Part shown: positions 16,594 through 25,649 of the stretch, one piece after another
Layout: each line of letters starts with the position of its first letter
How positions within the stretch are numbered: position 1 is the stretch's first letter
NCBI RefSeq assembly: GCF_024347655.1
Contig: NZ_AP025515.1
Span: 124,001 to 188,000 of the forward strand
From: Vibrio toranzoniae
GTDB taxonomy: Bacteria; Pseudomonadota; Gammaproteobacteria; Enterobacterales; Vibrionaceae
DNA length: 64,000 nucleotides
Direction: 5' to 3'
Translations under genes and position numbers: made by a program
Notes under the pieces: generated by a model
The model's database searches: none
Seen by the model: only the letters and a program-made list of their open reading frames with translations
What the model was told of the DNA's origin: nothing

Positions 16594-17358
16594 ATGTATG
16601 GAAAGGAAATGACGAAAAATCAGATTGAATTCAATATAGACCCCGTTGCTGAATGCAGTGTTCTCGTTACGCTAATACCTTTAAACCCTCACTCTAGTGC
16701 TATCGATGCGCAGTATATAGCGCACTTTTCTGATGTTATTCGCCAGAATCTAACGCCCGTGTTGATGAATGTGACACCGGCCTACCACACCATATTAGTT
16801 GATTATCTACCTTATCGAATTTCAGAACAGCAGTTGATAACACAGCTAAGCTCACTATTAACTCAGGCCTTATCCTCATTTTCAAATACCACCGATACGG
16901 CGACGAATATTATTGAGCTTCCCGCTTATTATTCACCTGAAACAGCACTCGATTTAGGTAGATATCAAGAGAAAGGCTTATCTCTGGACGATATCATCCA
17001 ATATCATACCTCAGAGACATACAGTGTCAGTGCGATAGGATTCATTCCCGGTTTTGCTTTTATGTCGGATGTGGTTAGTGAACTGGCTTTACCTCGTCAC
17101 TCAACACCACGTTTAAGCGTTCCTAAAGGCAGCATCGCGATTGCAGACTCCAAAACCGCGGTTTACCCATCGGATTCACCAGGCGGTTGGAATATTATTG
17201 GCAACTGTCCATTATCGCTGTTTGAACACAGCCAATTAAAACATGCAGAGGTTACACAACGACCGCTTTCTCTGCTTGATGTTGGTGATATTGTCCGCTT
17301 CAAAGCGATCTCTAAACAAGAATTTGTTGAACTTAGTGGGGGTAACACATTTGGCTAA
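16594..17358 (+). CDS. pxpB: 5-oxoprolinase subunit B (KipI/allophanate-hydrolase-1-like)
   Basis: The 254-residue protein carries the family motifs GFIPGFAFM, LPRHSTPRLSVPKGSIAIA and YPSDSPGGWNIIG, which belong to the C-terminal cyclophilin-like domain shared with KipI. ATG 16594 follows GGAA; ATG 16609 is an alternative. It is the second gene of the pxpABC operon and its 3' end overlaps the start of pxpC. Confidence 0.9.
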   Translation: MYGKEMTKNQIEFNIDPVAECSVLVTLIPLNPHSSAIDAQYIAHFSDVIRQNLTPVLMNVTPAYHTILVDYLPYRISEQQLITQLSSLLTQALSSFSNTTDTATNIIELPAYYSPETALDLGRYQEKGLSLDDIIQYHTSETYSVSAIGFIPGFAFMSDVVSELALPRHSTPRLSVPKGSIAIADSKTAVYPSDSPGGWNIIGNCPLSLFEHSQLKHAEVTQRPLSLLDVGDIVRFKAISKQEFVELSGGNTFG

Positions 17359-18301
17359 ATCACTAGATAAACCAACCCTTACAGTCATCAAGCCAGGCCC
17401 ATTAAGTTTGATTCAAGATTTCGGACGGTTTGGTGTTGCTCATCTAGGGTTAACGCAAGGTGGCCCTGTTGACGATTACTCTTATAGTTGGGCCAATTAC
17501 CTGCTAGGAAATACCGTTAACCAAGCTGCGTTAGAAATAACCCTTGGGCAATGTGTTTTAAAAGTTGACTTCGATTGCGAGATGGCAATCTGCGGTGGGG
17601 ATTTACAAGCAACACTTGACGGTAACCCGCTGAGTAACTGGACCTCTTTCCAAGCTTTTAAAGGACAAGTTCTTTCATTTGGATTGCCTAAGAATGGGTT
17701 GCGAGCGTATTTGGCGATTAAAGGTGGCTTCAACGTTCCCAATACTCTTAATAGCAGCTCAACTGTGACGCGAGAAAAAATTGGAGGTCTCACGCAAGAC
17801 GGGCAACCTTGCCAACAAGGCCAACAAATCGGTTTTAACCAACACAAACTATCTCACACCTTTAAAGCACTGAGCGTCACCTTTCGTTACAAACCCGATT
17901 ACAATTTGCCAGTCAATTTACGCGTGATTGAAGGCTATCAGAACGAGCTATTCACAGAGTCAGCAAAAGAGACCTTCTACAACGCTCAATACATCGTTGA
18001 CCAAAACTCGAATCGAATGGGTTATCGACTTAATGGCGACGTGGTTGCTTCTCCAGATATTTCTTTACTGTCGGAAGGCATTGCACTTGGGGCGATTCAA
18101 ATCCCACAAGACGGGCAACCTATAGTGTTACTCAATGACAGACAAACTATTGGTGGTTATCCGAAGATTGGCTGCGTTGCAAGAATCGACTTACCGCGTT
18201 TAGCACAAGCTAAACCTGGCCATGAGATATCTTTTAGTAAAGGCGAACGATTGGGATTACAAGATTTGTGGTGTCAGTGGGCGAAGTTTTTTGGTTATTG
18301 A
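17351..18301 (+). CDS. pxpC: 5-oxoprolinase subunit C (KipA/biotin-dependent-carboxylase-like)
   Basis: The C subunit shows the family start LTVIKPGPLSLIQDFGRFG, then LGLTQGGPVDDYSY, LPKNGLRAYLAIKGGF and the late QIPQDGQPIVLLNDRQTIGGYPKIG. The open frame extends 5' to 17243, but that part lies inside pxpB. I place the start at TTG 17351, where a GGGGG ribosome-binding site has about 8 nt spacing and overlaps the pxpB stop (17356-17358), giving 316 residues. GTG 17336 is an alternative. It completes the 5-oxoprolinase complex. Confidence 0.88.
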   Translation: MAKSLDKPTLTVIKPGPLSLIQDFGRFGVAHLGLTQGGPVDDYSYSWANYLLGNTVNQAALEITLGQCVLKVDFDCEMAICGGDLQATLDGNPLSNWTSFQAFKGQVLSFGLPKNGLRAYLAIKGGFNVPNTLNSSSTVTREKIGGLTQDGQPCQQGQQIGFNQHKLSHTFKALSVTFRYKPDYNLPVNLRVIEGYQNELFTESAKETFYNAQYIVDQNSNRMGYRLNGDVVASPDISLLSEGIALGAIQIPQDGQPIVLLNDRQTIGGYPKIGCVARIDLPRLAQAKPGHEISFSKGERLGLQDLWCQWAKFFGY

Positions 18302-18361
18302 TACACATCTTTGGATGGATACTCCTCTATTAAGATAACCAAATAGGACGTTAAATTGAAA

Positions 18362-18403
18362 AATCCAGCTTACTGTAAATAGTAAGCTGGATTGTGTTTT
18401 TTT
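18362..18403. terminator. Bidirectional terminator between pxpC and FAD oxidoreductase gene
   Basis: AATCCAGCTTACT and AGTAAGCTGGATT form a perfect 13-bp stem with a 6-nt loop, with T-rich flanks on both strands between two convergent genes. Confidence 0.85.
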
Positions 18404-18447
18404 GAGATTTTGTATTAGGTAAGGTATTAAGCGAATTAGAGCGTTGT

Positions 18448-19902
18448 TTAACAGTGTTCTTGTCCTGATACCTTAGCAAGTGCGTCTGGATACCCTCGCT
18501 CCTTGGTCAAGCCTATTGCCCTGTTCTCAATATCATTCACATTGAGTGACATTGTCACGGAGTGAGTATCTTCAATCGATATGGCTTCAGTAATATCAAA
18601 CCATTGCTCAGCAACTTTTTGCGCGGCCTCTAATGTTGAAGAGGCTTTAACCACTTCAAGTCGAGCATAACGATCACCACAAAATGAAACATCTGACGCC
18701 CTAAGGCTAGGGTCGGTTCCTGGTATTTGTTGTGCACCGAACAAAGGTTTGCCGCCAACCTGCGCAGAGCTAAAACTTGGAATGAATTGAGACATATGGG
18801 TAATTGCCGCGCGAGTTCTCAATTCAAGTTGCTCTTCACTCCAACCTGATACGATTTTCTTTAACAGCTTAGACGGCAACAGCGGTTGTGATGAGTCTGT
18901 AGAAGAGGAAACCAACCCTCCCTCAAACAGAGTAATCCCTTCTGTCATACCGTGGAGTTGAAACACGCCGTCAACATACGGCGTTAATTGAGCCATGCCT
19001 TGCGGTGTGCCTCTCGGGCCATGGAAGATAACCTCGGGCCACTCTTCTTTACATTCTTGTGAGTAAGGCCACTCTGTGACGTAGGCGGCTTTAAATTCAA
19101 CAAGCCTTTGCTGCCTAGATCCGACAAAGTCATCAACAATACCGGTCTCGAAACCACTCGCATTAATCAAATAGTCGGTTGTTAAAATATGGCTTTGATT
19201 TTCATGGTCTGTATAAGTCAAAGACCAACCTTGCTCTATCGCTTCAACGGATTCTAAGCGACTGTTGGTTAATACTGTGCAATTAGGCTGCTGGCCTAAA
19301 GATAGTTGAGCGGTCGCAGAGAGTCGAAATACACTCCATCCATACTCTTGAACCATGGCGACAGGATATTTGAGCGTGTCTAAATCAGTATGTTTAGCAA
19401 AAGGAATACACCAATCATCGAGTGACATTGGTTTTAGTGGCTGAGTTCTTTCAGCTATCTCTAACAGGTCTTCTTTGCTGTAGAGCTTGTAGTACTCTTC
19501 AGGGTCACCAAGTACTTGGTTGCTTTTATCTTGTTTAACAAGCTCAGCATAAGCATCCTTAATTACCTTAAGACGAGGAAGAAGATCCATTGGTTCCCCT
19601 CCATCACTATGCGGAACAGCAATGACTGTCGGTCGTATATTGATCGTGTGAGGAAATAGGCGGACAGTATCAATTGACTGTATGAGCAATTGAAGACATT
19701 GCTCTACAGAAATATCTCGATACAAATTGCCACCAGCGTGTAAATGGCAAATTGGCGGGCCATTAACCAAACTCGGCCCTTTTTCCAAAATAGTGACATT
19801 AAAGCCCAACTCACTAAAGTGAATAGCGCTTGTTGTCCCTGCAATACCACCACCAACAATGGTAATAGAAGCTTGATTTTTATCCGTTTTGTTGTGGTTC
19901 AT
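18448..19902 (-). CDS. FAD-dependent oxidoreductase
   Basis: I start this protein at ATG 19902 (484 residues); an upstream ATG at 19977 would add 25 residues not typical of the fold. The N-terminal dinucleotide-binding motif ITIVGGGIAGTTSAIHFSELGF...EKG shows FAD binding. Further family-like features are ICHLHAGGNLY and a C-terminal GxR-type region (SDVSFCGDRYARLEVVKASSTLEAAQKVA). It resembles the DAO-like flavoproteins common in Vibrio. The substrate is unknown. It stands as a single gene, convergent with pxpC. Confidence 0.75.
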   Translation of the reverse strand: MNHNKTDKNQASITIVGGGIAGTTSAIHFSELGFNVTILEKGPSLVNGPPICHLHAGGNLYRDISVEQCLQLLIQSIDTVRLFPHTINIRPTVIAVPHSDGGEPMDLLPRLKVIKDAYAELVKQDKSNQVLGDPEEYYKLYSKEDLLEIAERTQPLKPMSLDDWCIPFAKHTDLDTLKYPVAMVQEYGWSVFRLSATAQLSLGQQPNCTVLTNSRLESVEAIEQGWSLTYTDHENQSHILTTDYLINASGFETGIVDDFVGSRQQRLVEFKAAYVTEWPYSQECKEEWPEVIFHGPRGTPQGMAQLTPYVDGVFQLHGMTEGITLFEGGLVSSSTDSSQPLLPSKLLKKIVSGWSEEQLELRTRAAITHMSQFIPSFSSAQVGGKPLFGAQQIPGTDPSLRASDVSFCGDRYARLEVVKASSTLEAAQKVAEQWFDITEAISIEDTHSVTMSLNVNDIENRAIGLTKERGYPDALAKVSGQEHC

Positions 19903-20434
19903 CGTGTTCTGTAGAATAAGATTAACTGACGCTATTCTACTTTTGTTCTGCGATGAATTAAAACACATTTTTATCAAGGTCTTAGCTTTGCGTTAATTAA
20001 TATCTATGTAAAAAATATAAATAACCTCTTGACTCAATAACCCCAGATAGAGTTAGAAAGGTTATTCTAACAGCCAGATTTGCCCTAAGTGACGCCACAT
20101 AAAGGCTGTCTCAGCACTCTTAAAACACAGGCATTAACTTATCCCTAAAGTTATCCACCGTTTTTGTGGATAACTGTTGATAACGTTCTTGCTAAGTTGC
20201 GCAAACCCTTTGTTTACAGGGACTAACCGTTGTTCATTAAATCGGCATAATTGCACAATTAGTTTTAAAAAATGCTGAAAACCAATGATTTTAAAGTGTG
20301 GAATTTCTTTATCATGGTACTCGCCAGTTAAATAAAAAAAACCAAATGATGGTTTCTATAACTCGCTTGTGACTAAAGTATAAACATTCACAATTAGTCC
20401 ATTTAACGCGTTGTGTCAGTGGCAAGCTGTATGT
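19903..20434. other. Intergenic region with DnaA-box-like cluster
   Basis: There is no ORF here. TGTGGATAA (20165-20173) is a perfect DnaA box on the reverse strand. TTATCCACC (20151-20159) is one base off on the forward strand, and the two form an inverted repeat. TTATCCCTA (20138-20146) and TTGATAACG (20177-20185) are weaker related sequences. A terminator for ybbP lies at 20334-20355. Confidence 0.45.
20334..20355 (-). terminator. Terminator of ybbP-like gene
   Basis: On the reverse strand AAACCA-tcatt-TGGTTT is followed by a run of eight T residues. Confidence 0.65.
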
Positions 20435-22873
20435 CTAGCTGAAGTCCTTACTTGCCGGAGCTAATAAACGTTTAATCAAACTGTTAACTACAGCGGCTAG
20501 CATTATAAAGGTCAGCACAGGTAAAGCAGCCCACAACGTGGGGTGAAACGAGGGGGTCAGTTCGAAGCCAAAGCTCATCACTCCCGCTACGCTGAGCTCT
20601 GAACCGAACGCCGCGATAGAACCCGCCACTAATGCCATTAATCCATACTCACACCAAATCGTATTCAGAATCCGTTTCTTACTCGCGCCTAACGTGCGAT
20701 ACAAACGAATTTCTTGCTGCCTTTGAGATAAGCTCAATCGTAACAGTGTGAAGATGAGTAACAGCCCAGCAACCACGCCAAGCGCAGCAAGCACAGTGAT
20801 TGACCAAACAATCTGTTTAAGCAGTTCTTGGATTTTGCTGCCCATCTTACGAATATCCATCAAACTCACTGTTGGGTGATTTCGAGATAATTCATTGAGC
20901 ATTTGATTGTGTTTATCTTCGAGTCTAAAGCTCACCAACCAAGTTGACGGAATCGAGCTCAATACATCTGGAGTAAATATGAAATAAAAGTTTGGCTTCA
21001 TTTCACGCCACTCAACTTTTCGTATGCTATTAACCTGGGCTGCAACATTTTGGCTATTTATCGTAAATGTGAGTTCATCACCAATTTGTAAGCCAAGCTC
21101 TTTTGCAACATCAGATTCAACAGACACGCCCTGCTCTTGTGTCCAGCTTCCTTCGAGTACTTCATTGTACTCAGGCAAGCTATCGCCCCAAGTGAAGTTG
21201 ATTTCACGTCGAAGAGCATCGGTCTTGTCTGACGTATTACTGTATTCAGCCGCTTCTACCTTGTTGATCGTGGTGAGCCGACCTCGAATAATTGGAAACG
21301 CTTGGGTTCGTTCTACTTGATTCGAATCAATGGTCGCTAGATAGTTCTCTTTCTCATAATCAGCAATGTTAAGCGCGAAAGCATTGGGGGCATTTTCTGG
21401 TAACGTTTGTTGCCAATCTGATAGCAGATCACTTCTCACCAACCAGATAATCGACAACAGCATCAACGAAAGAGCTAACGAGCCAAACTGAATACCTGTT
21501 GCTAGCGGAGTTCGATTGATTCGGCTTAACGCTAAGCGCATTGATGTTGAAGTTGGTAGCTTGCCAAACAGGCGCAGAACAGCCGTGCTTACAATAGCTA
21601 ACACTAAGAACAGACACGCAATACCGGCTAAGACAATCCATACCAACAGATTGTCGCCATACATCAACATCATAGGAATAATAGGTACAAGCAACAATGC
21701 GAACTTTTTGTAGCTGTCGTGTGCCTTATGACTTGATTGGATAACACTAATAGCCGATGTGTTGACCAAGCCGATTAATGGTATACCTAATGCAGGCACC
21801 CCTATCAGAATGCTTGATAGAATAGCTAACACAGCGGGCTCGATGCCATAGCTCGGAAGTGGCGATGGCAATAAGTCACCCAGTGGGATTCGAAGCAAAA
21901 ACTCTAAACCGATACCAATCGCAATACCTAACACGGCGCCAATCACGACTAATAGAGATACCTGAACCGAAAGCCATTTAATGATCCACGGCTTGCTCGC
22001 CCCCAAACTTTTTAGCATCGCGATGGTTTTACGACGACTCGCCACATAGTGCTGGCAAGTGAGTACTAAAGTTGTTGCTGCCATGATCACGACGATGGCC
22101 ACGGTGAGTGACAGGTATTGCGTTGTACTTTCAAACATCTCGTTGGTACGGCTTGCTGAATCTTGCGTGCGCCAGCGATCACTTGGTGTTAGCTCGATAC
22201 TGTCTTGTGCAGCTTTTAGTTTGTCATCATCACCGTTCAAAAACAGTCTGAAACTCACACGGCTTCCCGGTTGAATGGCACCCGTCGCATCGATATCACT
22301 TCTGTGTATCAATACCGCAGGCATTTGCTGAAATGGGTTAAAGCTCAAGCCCGGTTCTTGAGTGATGCGACCTGTTATTGTTAAATCCGCATCACCAATC
22401 GTGACATTGTCACCAATTTCAACTTCTAACTGAGCAAATATACGTTCATCCAGCCAAAGCTCACCCGGTTCAACATGATGACGAGACGCATTATTAGCGC
22501 CCTCCAGTATCATTTCACCGCGCAATGGATAGTTACTCTCAACCGCTTTCACCGTCACCAACTGCATTGAGTTATCACTGAATGCCATGGTGGAAAAACG
22601 GGTTAGTTCAGAACTTTCCAACTGCTCAACCTGAGTGAGATCGAGTAAAGGTTGTGGGATTGGATTTGCTGAGATAAACACACTGTCCGCTGTTAGAGCA
22701 TCTTTACCTTGTTTAACAATGACTTGCTCCATACGCTCTGCCAACGCTGACAACGCGAATACACAAGCAATAATTAACGTCAAAGCGATGGACACTGGCC
22801 AAAGTTGACCATGTCGAATTTCTTCGATGCTCCATGACAATAATCGCTTGTTCAGTCCATTTGGTGAATTCAA
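20435..22873 (-). CDS. ybbP: ABC transporter permease, YbbP/FtsX family
   Basis: The 812-residue inner-membrane protein has the FtsX/MacB-type layout duplicated. An N-terminal membrane segment (~19-40) is followed by a large periplasmic domain (~45-250), a cluster of helices (~255-480), a second periplasmic domain (~500-680) and three final helices (~690-800). This matches YbbP of the YbbAP-TesA system, linked in E. coli to extraction of hydrophobic or lipid-like molecules from the membrane. It starts one base after the end of the ATPase gene, so the two are coupled. Confidence 0.88.
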   Translation of the reverse strand: MNSPNGLNKRLLSWSIEEIRHGQLWPVSIALTLIIACVFALSALAERMEQVIVKQGKDALTADSVFISANPIPQPLLDLTQVEQLESSELTRFSTMAFSDNSMQLVTVKAVESNYPLRGEMILEGANNASRHHVEPGELWLDERIFAQLEVEIGDNVTIGDADLTITGRITQEPGLSFNPFQQMPAVLIHRSDIDATGAIQPGSRVSFRLFLNGDDDKLKAAQDSIELTPSDRWRTQDSASRTNEMFESTTQYLSLTVAIVVIMAATTLVLTCQHYVASRRKTIAMLKSLGASKPWIIKWLSVQVSLLVVIGAVLGIAIGIGLEFLLRIPLGDLLPSPLPSYGIEPAVLAILSSILIGVPALGIPLIGLVNTSAISVIQSSHKAHDSYKKFALLLVPIIPMMLMYGDNLLVWIVLAGIACLFLVLAIVSTAVLRLFGKLPTSTSMRLALSRINRTPLATGIQFGSLALSLMLLSIIWLVRSDLLSDWQQTLPENAPNAFALNIADYEKENYLATIDSNQVERTQAFPIIRGRLTTINKVEAAEYSNTSDKTDALRREINFTWGDSLPEYNEVLEGSWTQEQGVSVESDVAKELGLQIGDELTFTINSQNVAAQVNSIRKVEWREMKPNFYFIFTPDVLSSIPSTWLVSFRLEDKHNQMLNELSRNHPTVSLMDIRKMGSKIQELLKQIVWSITVLAALGVVAGLLLIFTLLRLSLSQRQQEIRLYRTLGASKKRILNTIWCEYGLMALVAGSIAAFGSELSVAGVMSFGFELTPSFHPTLWAALPVLTFIMLAAVVNSLIKRLLAPASKDFS

Positions 22874-22874
22874 T

Positions 22875-23549
22875 TTAGACTTCCTCTATCTGACCGACAT
22901 GCATTTTGAGAGTTCGCTGGCAACGTTGTGCAAGCTTAGGGTCGTGTGTTACTAAGATCAGTGTTGTGCCGTGTGATGAATTTAGTTCAAACAACAATTC
23001 AATAATTTTGGACGCTGTTTGTTGGTCTAAGTTGCCCGTTGGTTCATCTGCAAATAGGATCTTAGGCTTAATCATGAACGCGCGGGCCAAAGCGACCCTC
23101 TGTTGCTCACCACCAGATAGCTGAGACGGTAAATGATCAAGCCTGTCTTTCAAGCCTACTGATTCAAGCAGAGCAGTCGCACGTTCGATGTCTTCGTCTT
23201 CTCCCTTTAGCAAGCACGGAAGCGTGACATTTTGCAGTGCAGAAAGGCTTGGAATTAATAAGAAGCTTTGAAAGACAAACCCTACGGATTCACTGCGGAT
23301 CTTAGCCCTTGCTTCATCATCAAGTCGCGAGAGTGGCTGCCCCAATAAACTGATCTCACCTTCCGTTGGTACATCAAGACCTGCGAGTAACGTCATTAAG
23401 GTCGATTTACCTGCACCAGACGTTCCAACAATAGCGACAGTTTCGCCTTCACGAATATCGATATCAACATGCTCTAAGATTGTTAAATGTTCTTGTTTAG
23501 TAGACACTGTCTTAGAAACAGCTTCTGCTTTTATGATGGATGTATGCAT
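22875..23549 (-). CDS. ybbA: ABC transporter ATP-binding protein, YbbA/LolD family
   Basis: The 224-residue ATPase has all ABC motifs: Walker A GTSGAGKST, Q-loop VFQSF, signature LSGGEQQRVALARA, Walker B ILFADEPTGNLD and H-loop VTHD. It energises the adjacent permease. Its start codon overlaps the start region of the divergent tesA, so the two promoters are embedded in each other's 5' coding sequence, the same divergent arrangement as tesA-ybbAP in enterobacteria. Confidence 0.92.
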   Translation of the reverse strand: MHTSIIKAEAVSKTVSTKQEHLTILEHVDIDIREGETVAIVGTSGAGKSTLMTLLAGLDVPTEGEISLLGQPLSRLDDEARAKIRSESVGFVFQSFLLIPSLSALQNVTLPCLLKGEDEDIERATALLESVGLKDRLDHLPSQLSGGEQQRVALARAFMIKPKILFADEPTGNLDQQTASKIIELLFELNSSHGTTLILVTHDPKLAQRCQRTLKMHVGQIEEV

Positions 23550-24189
23550 GACTCGACTAATTTCCTTTTTGTTCTTTATTTTTCTTTCAACCGCGTGTCT
23601 AGCCCAAAATAGTGAGCTAGTTAGAAATCCTACGTTAACTCCAAAAGCGACTCTATTGATCCTCGGCGATAGCTTGAGTGCTGGTTACAACATGGACATC
23701 AAACAGAGTTGGCCAAGTTTGTTACCAGAGGCGCTAGCGAAGCACAATAAAGAGGTTACCGTGGTTAACGGAAGTATTTCTGGTGACACAACTGGCAACG
23801 GCTTAGCTCGTCTACCACAACTTCTTGAAGAGCATGCTCCTGATAGTGTTCTCATTGAACTAGGAGCGAATGATGGGCTTCGCGGTTTTCCACCTAAGTT
23901 GATGTCTGCAAATTTAGACCAAATCATTGAACAAATAAAAGCTTCAGGTGCCAAACCGATTATGATGCAAATTAGAATCCCGCCTAATTACGGTAAGCGT
24001 TACAACCAGCAATTTGAATACGTGTTTGCGTCTATTGCCGATCAAAAAAAGGTACCACTTCTTCCGTTTTTTCTGGAACATATCATTCTTAAACCAGAGT
24101 GGATGATGAACGATGGACTCCATCCAAAACCAGAGGCTCAACCTTGGATTGCGGAATTCGTCGCCGGAGAATTATATCAGTATCTTTAG
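23548..24189 (+). CDS. tesA: Arylesterase/acyl-CoA thioesterase I (GDSL family)
   Basis: The start at ATG 23548 gives MTRLISFLFFIFLSTACLAQ, a normal signal peptide; the open frame reaches 23533 but that would add five residues before it. The SGNH/GDSL blocks are present: GDSLSAGYNM (nucleophile Ser), NGSISGDTTGNG, ELGANDGLRG and the late DGLHP with the catalytic Asp/His. TesA is a periplasmic multifunctional thioesterase, protease and lysophospholipase. The first two bases of its ATG overlap the ybbA start codon on the other strand. Confidence 0.92.
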   Translation: MTRLISFLFFIFLSTACLAQNSELVRNPTLTPKATLLILGDSLSAGYNMDIKQSWPSLLPEALAKHNKEVTVVNGSISGDTTGNGLARLPQLLEEHAPDSVLIELGANDGLRGFPPKLMSANLDQIIEQIKASGAKPIMMQIRIPPNYGKRYNQQFEYVFASIADQKKVPLLPFFLEHIILKPEWMMNDGLHPKPEAQPWIAEFVAGELYQYL

Positions 24190-24270
24190 GTTTTAATGGT
24201 CTAGCTCAATAAATTTTACACAGTTTTACGTTAACCTGAGTGCATATCATTGTAAACTGCAAGGTTATTT

Positions 24271-25470
24271 ATGCTGATCGAACCTATTATCAAGGGTGTG
24301 GTGGCCAAAAACGCGCACCCATTAGGCTGCCAAGAAGCCGTAAAGCAACAAATTAAGTTTGTTAAGAGTGCTCCTCAAATTAAAGACGGTCCTAAACGAG
24401 TACTGATCATCGGTGCTTCTTCGGGCTTCGGCCTTGCCGCTCGTATCGCCCTTACCTTTGGCGGTGCTAAAGCTGACACCATCGGCGTTTCATTCGAACG
24501 TGGCCCTAATGAAAAATCGCTAGGGACTGCCGGTTGGTACAATAACATCTACTTCAAGAAAGAAGCTGAACGAGAGCAACGTACCGCTATCAATATCGTC
24601 GGCGACGCCTTTTCCCAAGAGACACGCTCGCAAGTTGTCGAAGCCATCGAAACCTACTTCGAAGGTGAAGTTGACCTGATTATCTACAGCTTAGCCGCTG
24701 CCGTCAGACCTAAACCGGGTTCCGAGGAGTTTTGGCGATCTGCTATTAAACCAATCGGAGAAAGCGTCACCGGAGCGACGATCTCACTTGAACACGATAG
24801 CTGGGTAACCAACACTCTTGAAGCGGCGACGGAAGAAGAAGCACAAAGTACACTCAAAGTCATGGGCGGAGAAGATTGGGAAAGCTGGATAGACGAGCTA
24901 ATCAACGCGGAATCTATCGCTCCAGGGTGTAAAACGATTGCGTTTTCTTATGTTGGTCCAGAAGTAACTCACCCTATTTACTTAGATGGCACTTTAGGCC
25001 GCGCCAAGATAGACCTTCATCAAACAAGCCATGCGCTCAATCTTGAATTAGCGAACTTTGGTGGTAATGCTTATGCTACGGTCTGTAAAGCTCTGGTCAC
25101 TAAGGCCAGCGTATTTATTCCTGGGTTAAGCCCTTACCTGCTCGCTTTGTATAAAGTAATGAAAGACAAAGGGACACATGAAGGATGTATTCAACAAATG
25201 CAACGCTTGTTTAGCTCTAAACTGTATGGCCAAGAAAAGATACCGCTTGATGGTGAACGCTTAATTCGAATGGATGACTTGGAACTTGATGCAGAAACTC
25301 AATCTCATGTAACAGAAATTCTTAAAAACATGGATGAAAATAACTTTCAAACGTTGGGCGACTATCAAGGATTCAAACAAGAGTTTTTGCAGTTAAATGG
25401 TTTTGCCCAACAATCGGTAGACTATAGTCAGCAACTTAACACCTCTGATTTCATAAAATTAGTGCCTTAA
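24271..25470 (+). CDS. fabV: Enoyl-ACP/trans-2-enoyl-CoA reductase
   Basis: The 399-residue enzyme performs the last reduction of each fatty-acid elongation round using NADH, and is the triclosan-resistant alternative to FabI typical of Vibrio. N-terminal MLIEPIIKGVVAKNAHPLGC, the nucleotide motif IIGASSGFGLAARIALTFG and the active-site Y-x8-K (YLDGTLGRAK) are all visible. The length fits the family. A strong terminator follows at 25513-25541. Confidence 0.96.
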   Translation: MLIEPIIKGVVAKNAHPLGCQEAVKQQIKFVKSAPQIKDGPKRVLIIGASSGFGLAARIALTFGGAKADTIGVSFERGPNEKSLGTAGWYNNIYFKKEAEREQRTAINIVGDAFSQETRSQVVEAIETYFEGEVDLIIYSLAAAVRPKPGSEEFWRSAIKPIGESVTGATISLEHDSWVTNTLEAATEEEAQSTLKVMGGEDWESWIDELINAESIAPGCKTIAFSYVGPEVTHPIYLDGTLGRAKIDLHQTSHALNLELANFGGNAYATVCKALVTKASVFIPGLSPYLLALYKVMKDKGTHEGCIQQMQRLFSSKLYGQEKIPLDGERLIRMDDLELDAETQSHVTEILKNMDENNFQTLGDYQGFKQEFLQLNGFAQQSVDYSQQLNTSDFIKLVP

Positions 25471-25512
25471 GATAAAATCATCTTAATACTGAGACACGTA
25501 TTCACATTCGAG

Positions 25513-25541
25513 AACCTCTGCTTAATTGCAGAGGTTTTTTT
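25513..25541 (+). terminator. Terminator of fabV
   Basis: AACCTCTGC-TTAATT-GCAGAGGTT followed by TTTTT. Confidence 0.9.
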
Positions 25542-25649
25542 CTATAACTTTTCTTATACTTATTAAATGATATATTTATAGGTTTTTTGGTTTCATTGTG
25601 GTTAACACAGGATGTGTTGATGCATTTAGCATAATTGACTCGGAGTCAT

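Noticed and set aside
17243..17350. The long N-terminal extension of pxpC
   Set aside because: It lies wholly within the pxpB coding sequence; the family N-terminus begins near TTG 17351.
19902..19977. N-terminal extension of the FAD oxidoreductase to ATG 19977
   Set aside because: The extra 25 residues precede the nucleotide-binding strand with unlikely composition; ATG 19902 gives the normal spacing to the GxGxxG motif.
20138..20185. A replication origin
   Set aside because: Only two convincing DnaA boxes, no AT-rich unwinding repeats and no origin-linked genes; the window carries dif, the opposite end of the chromosome.
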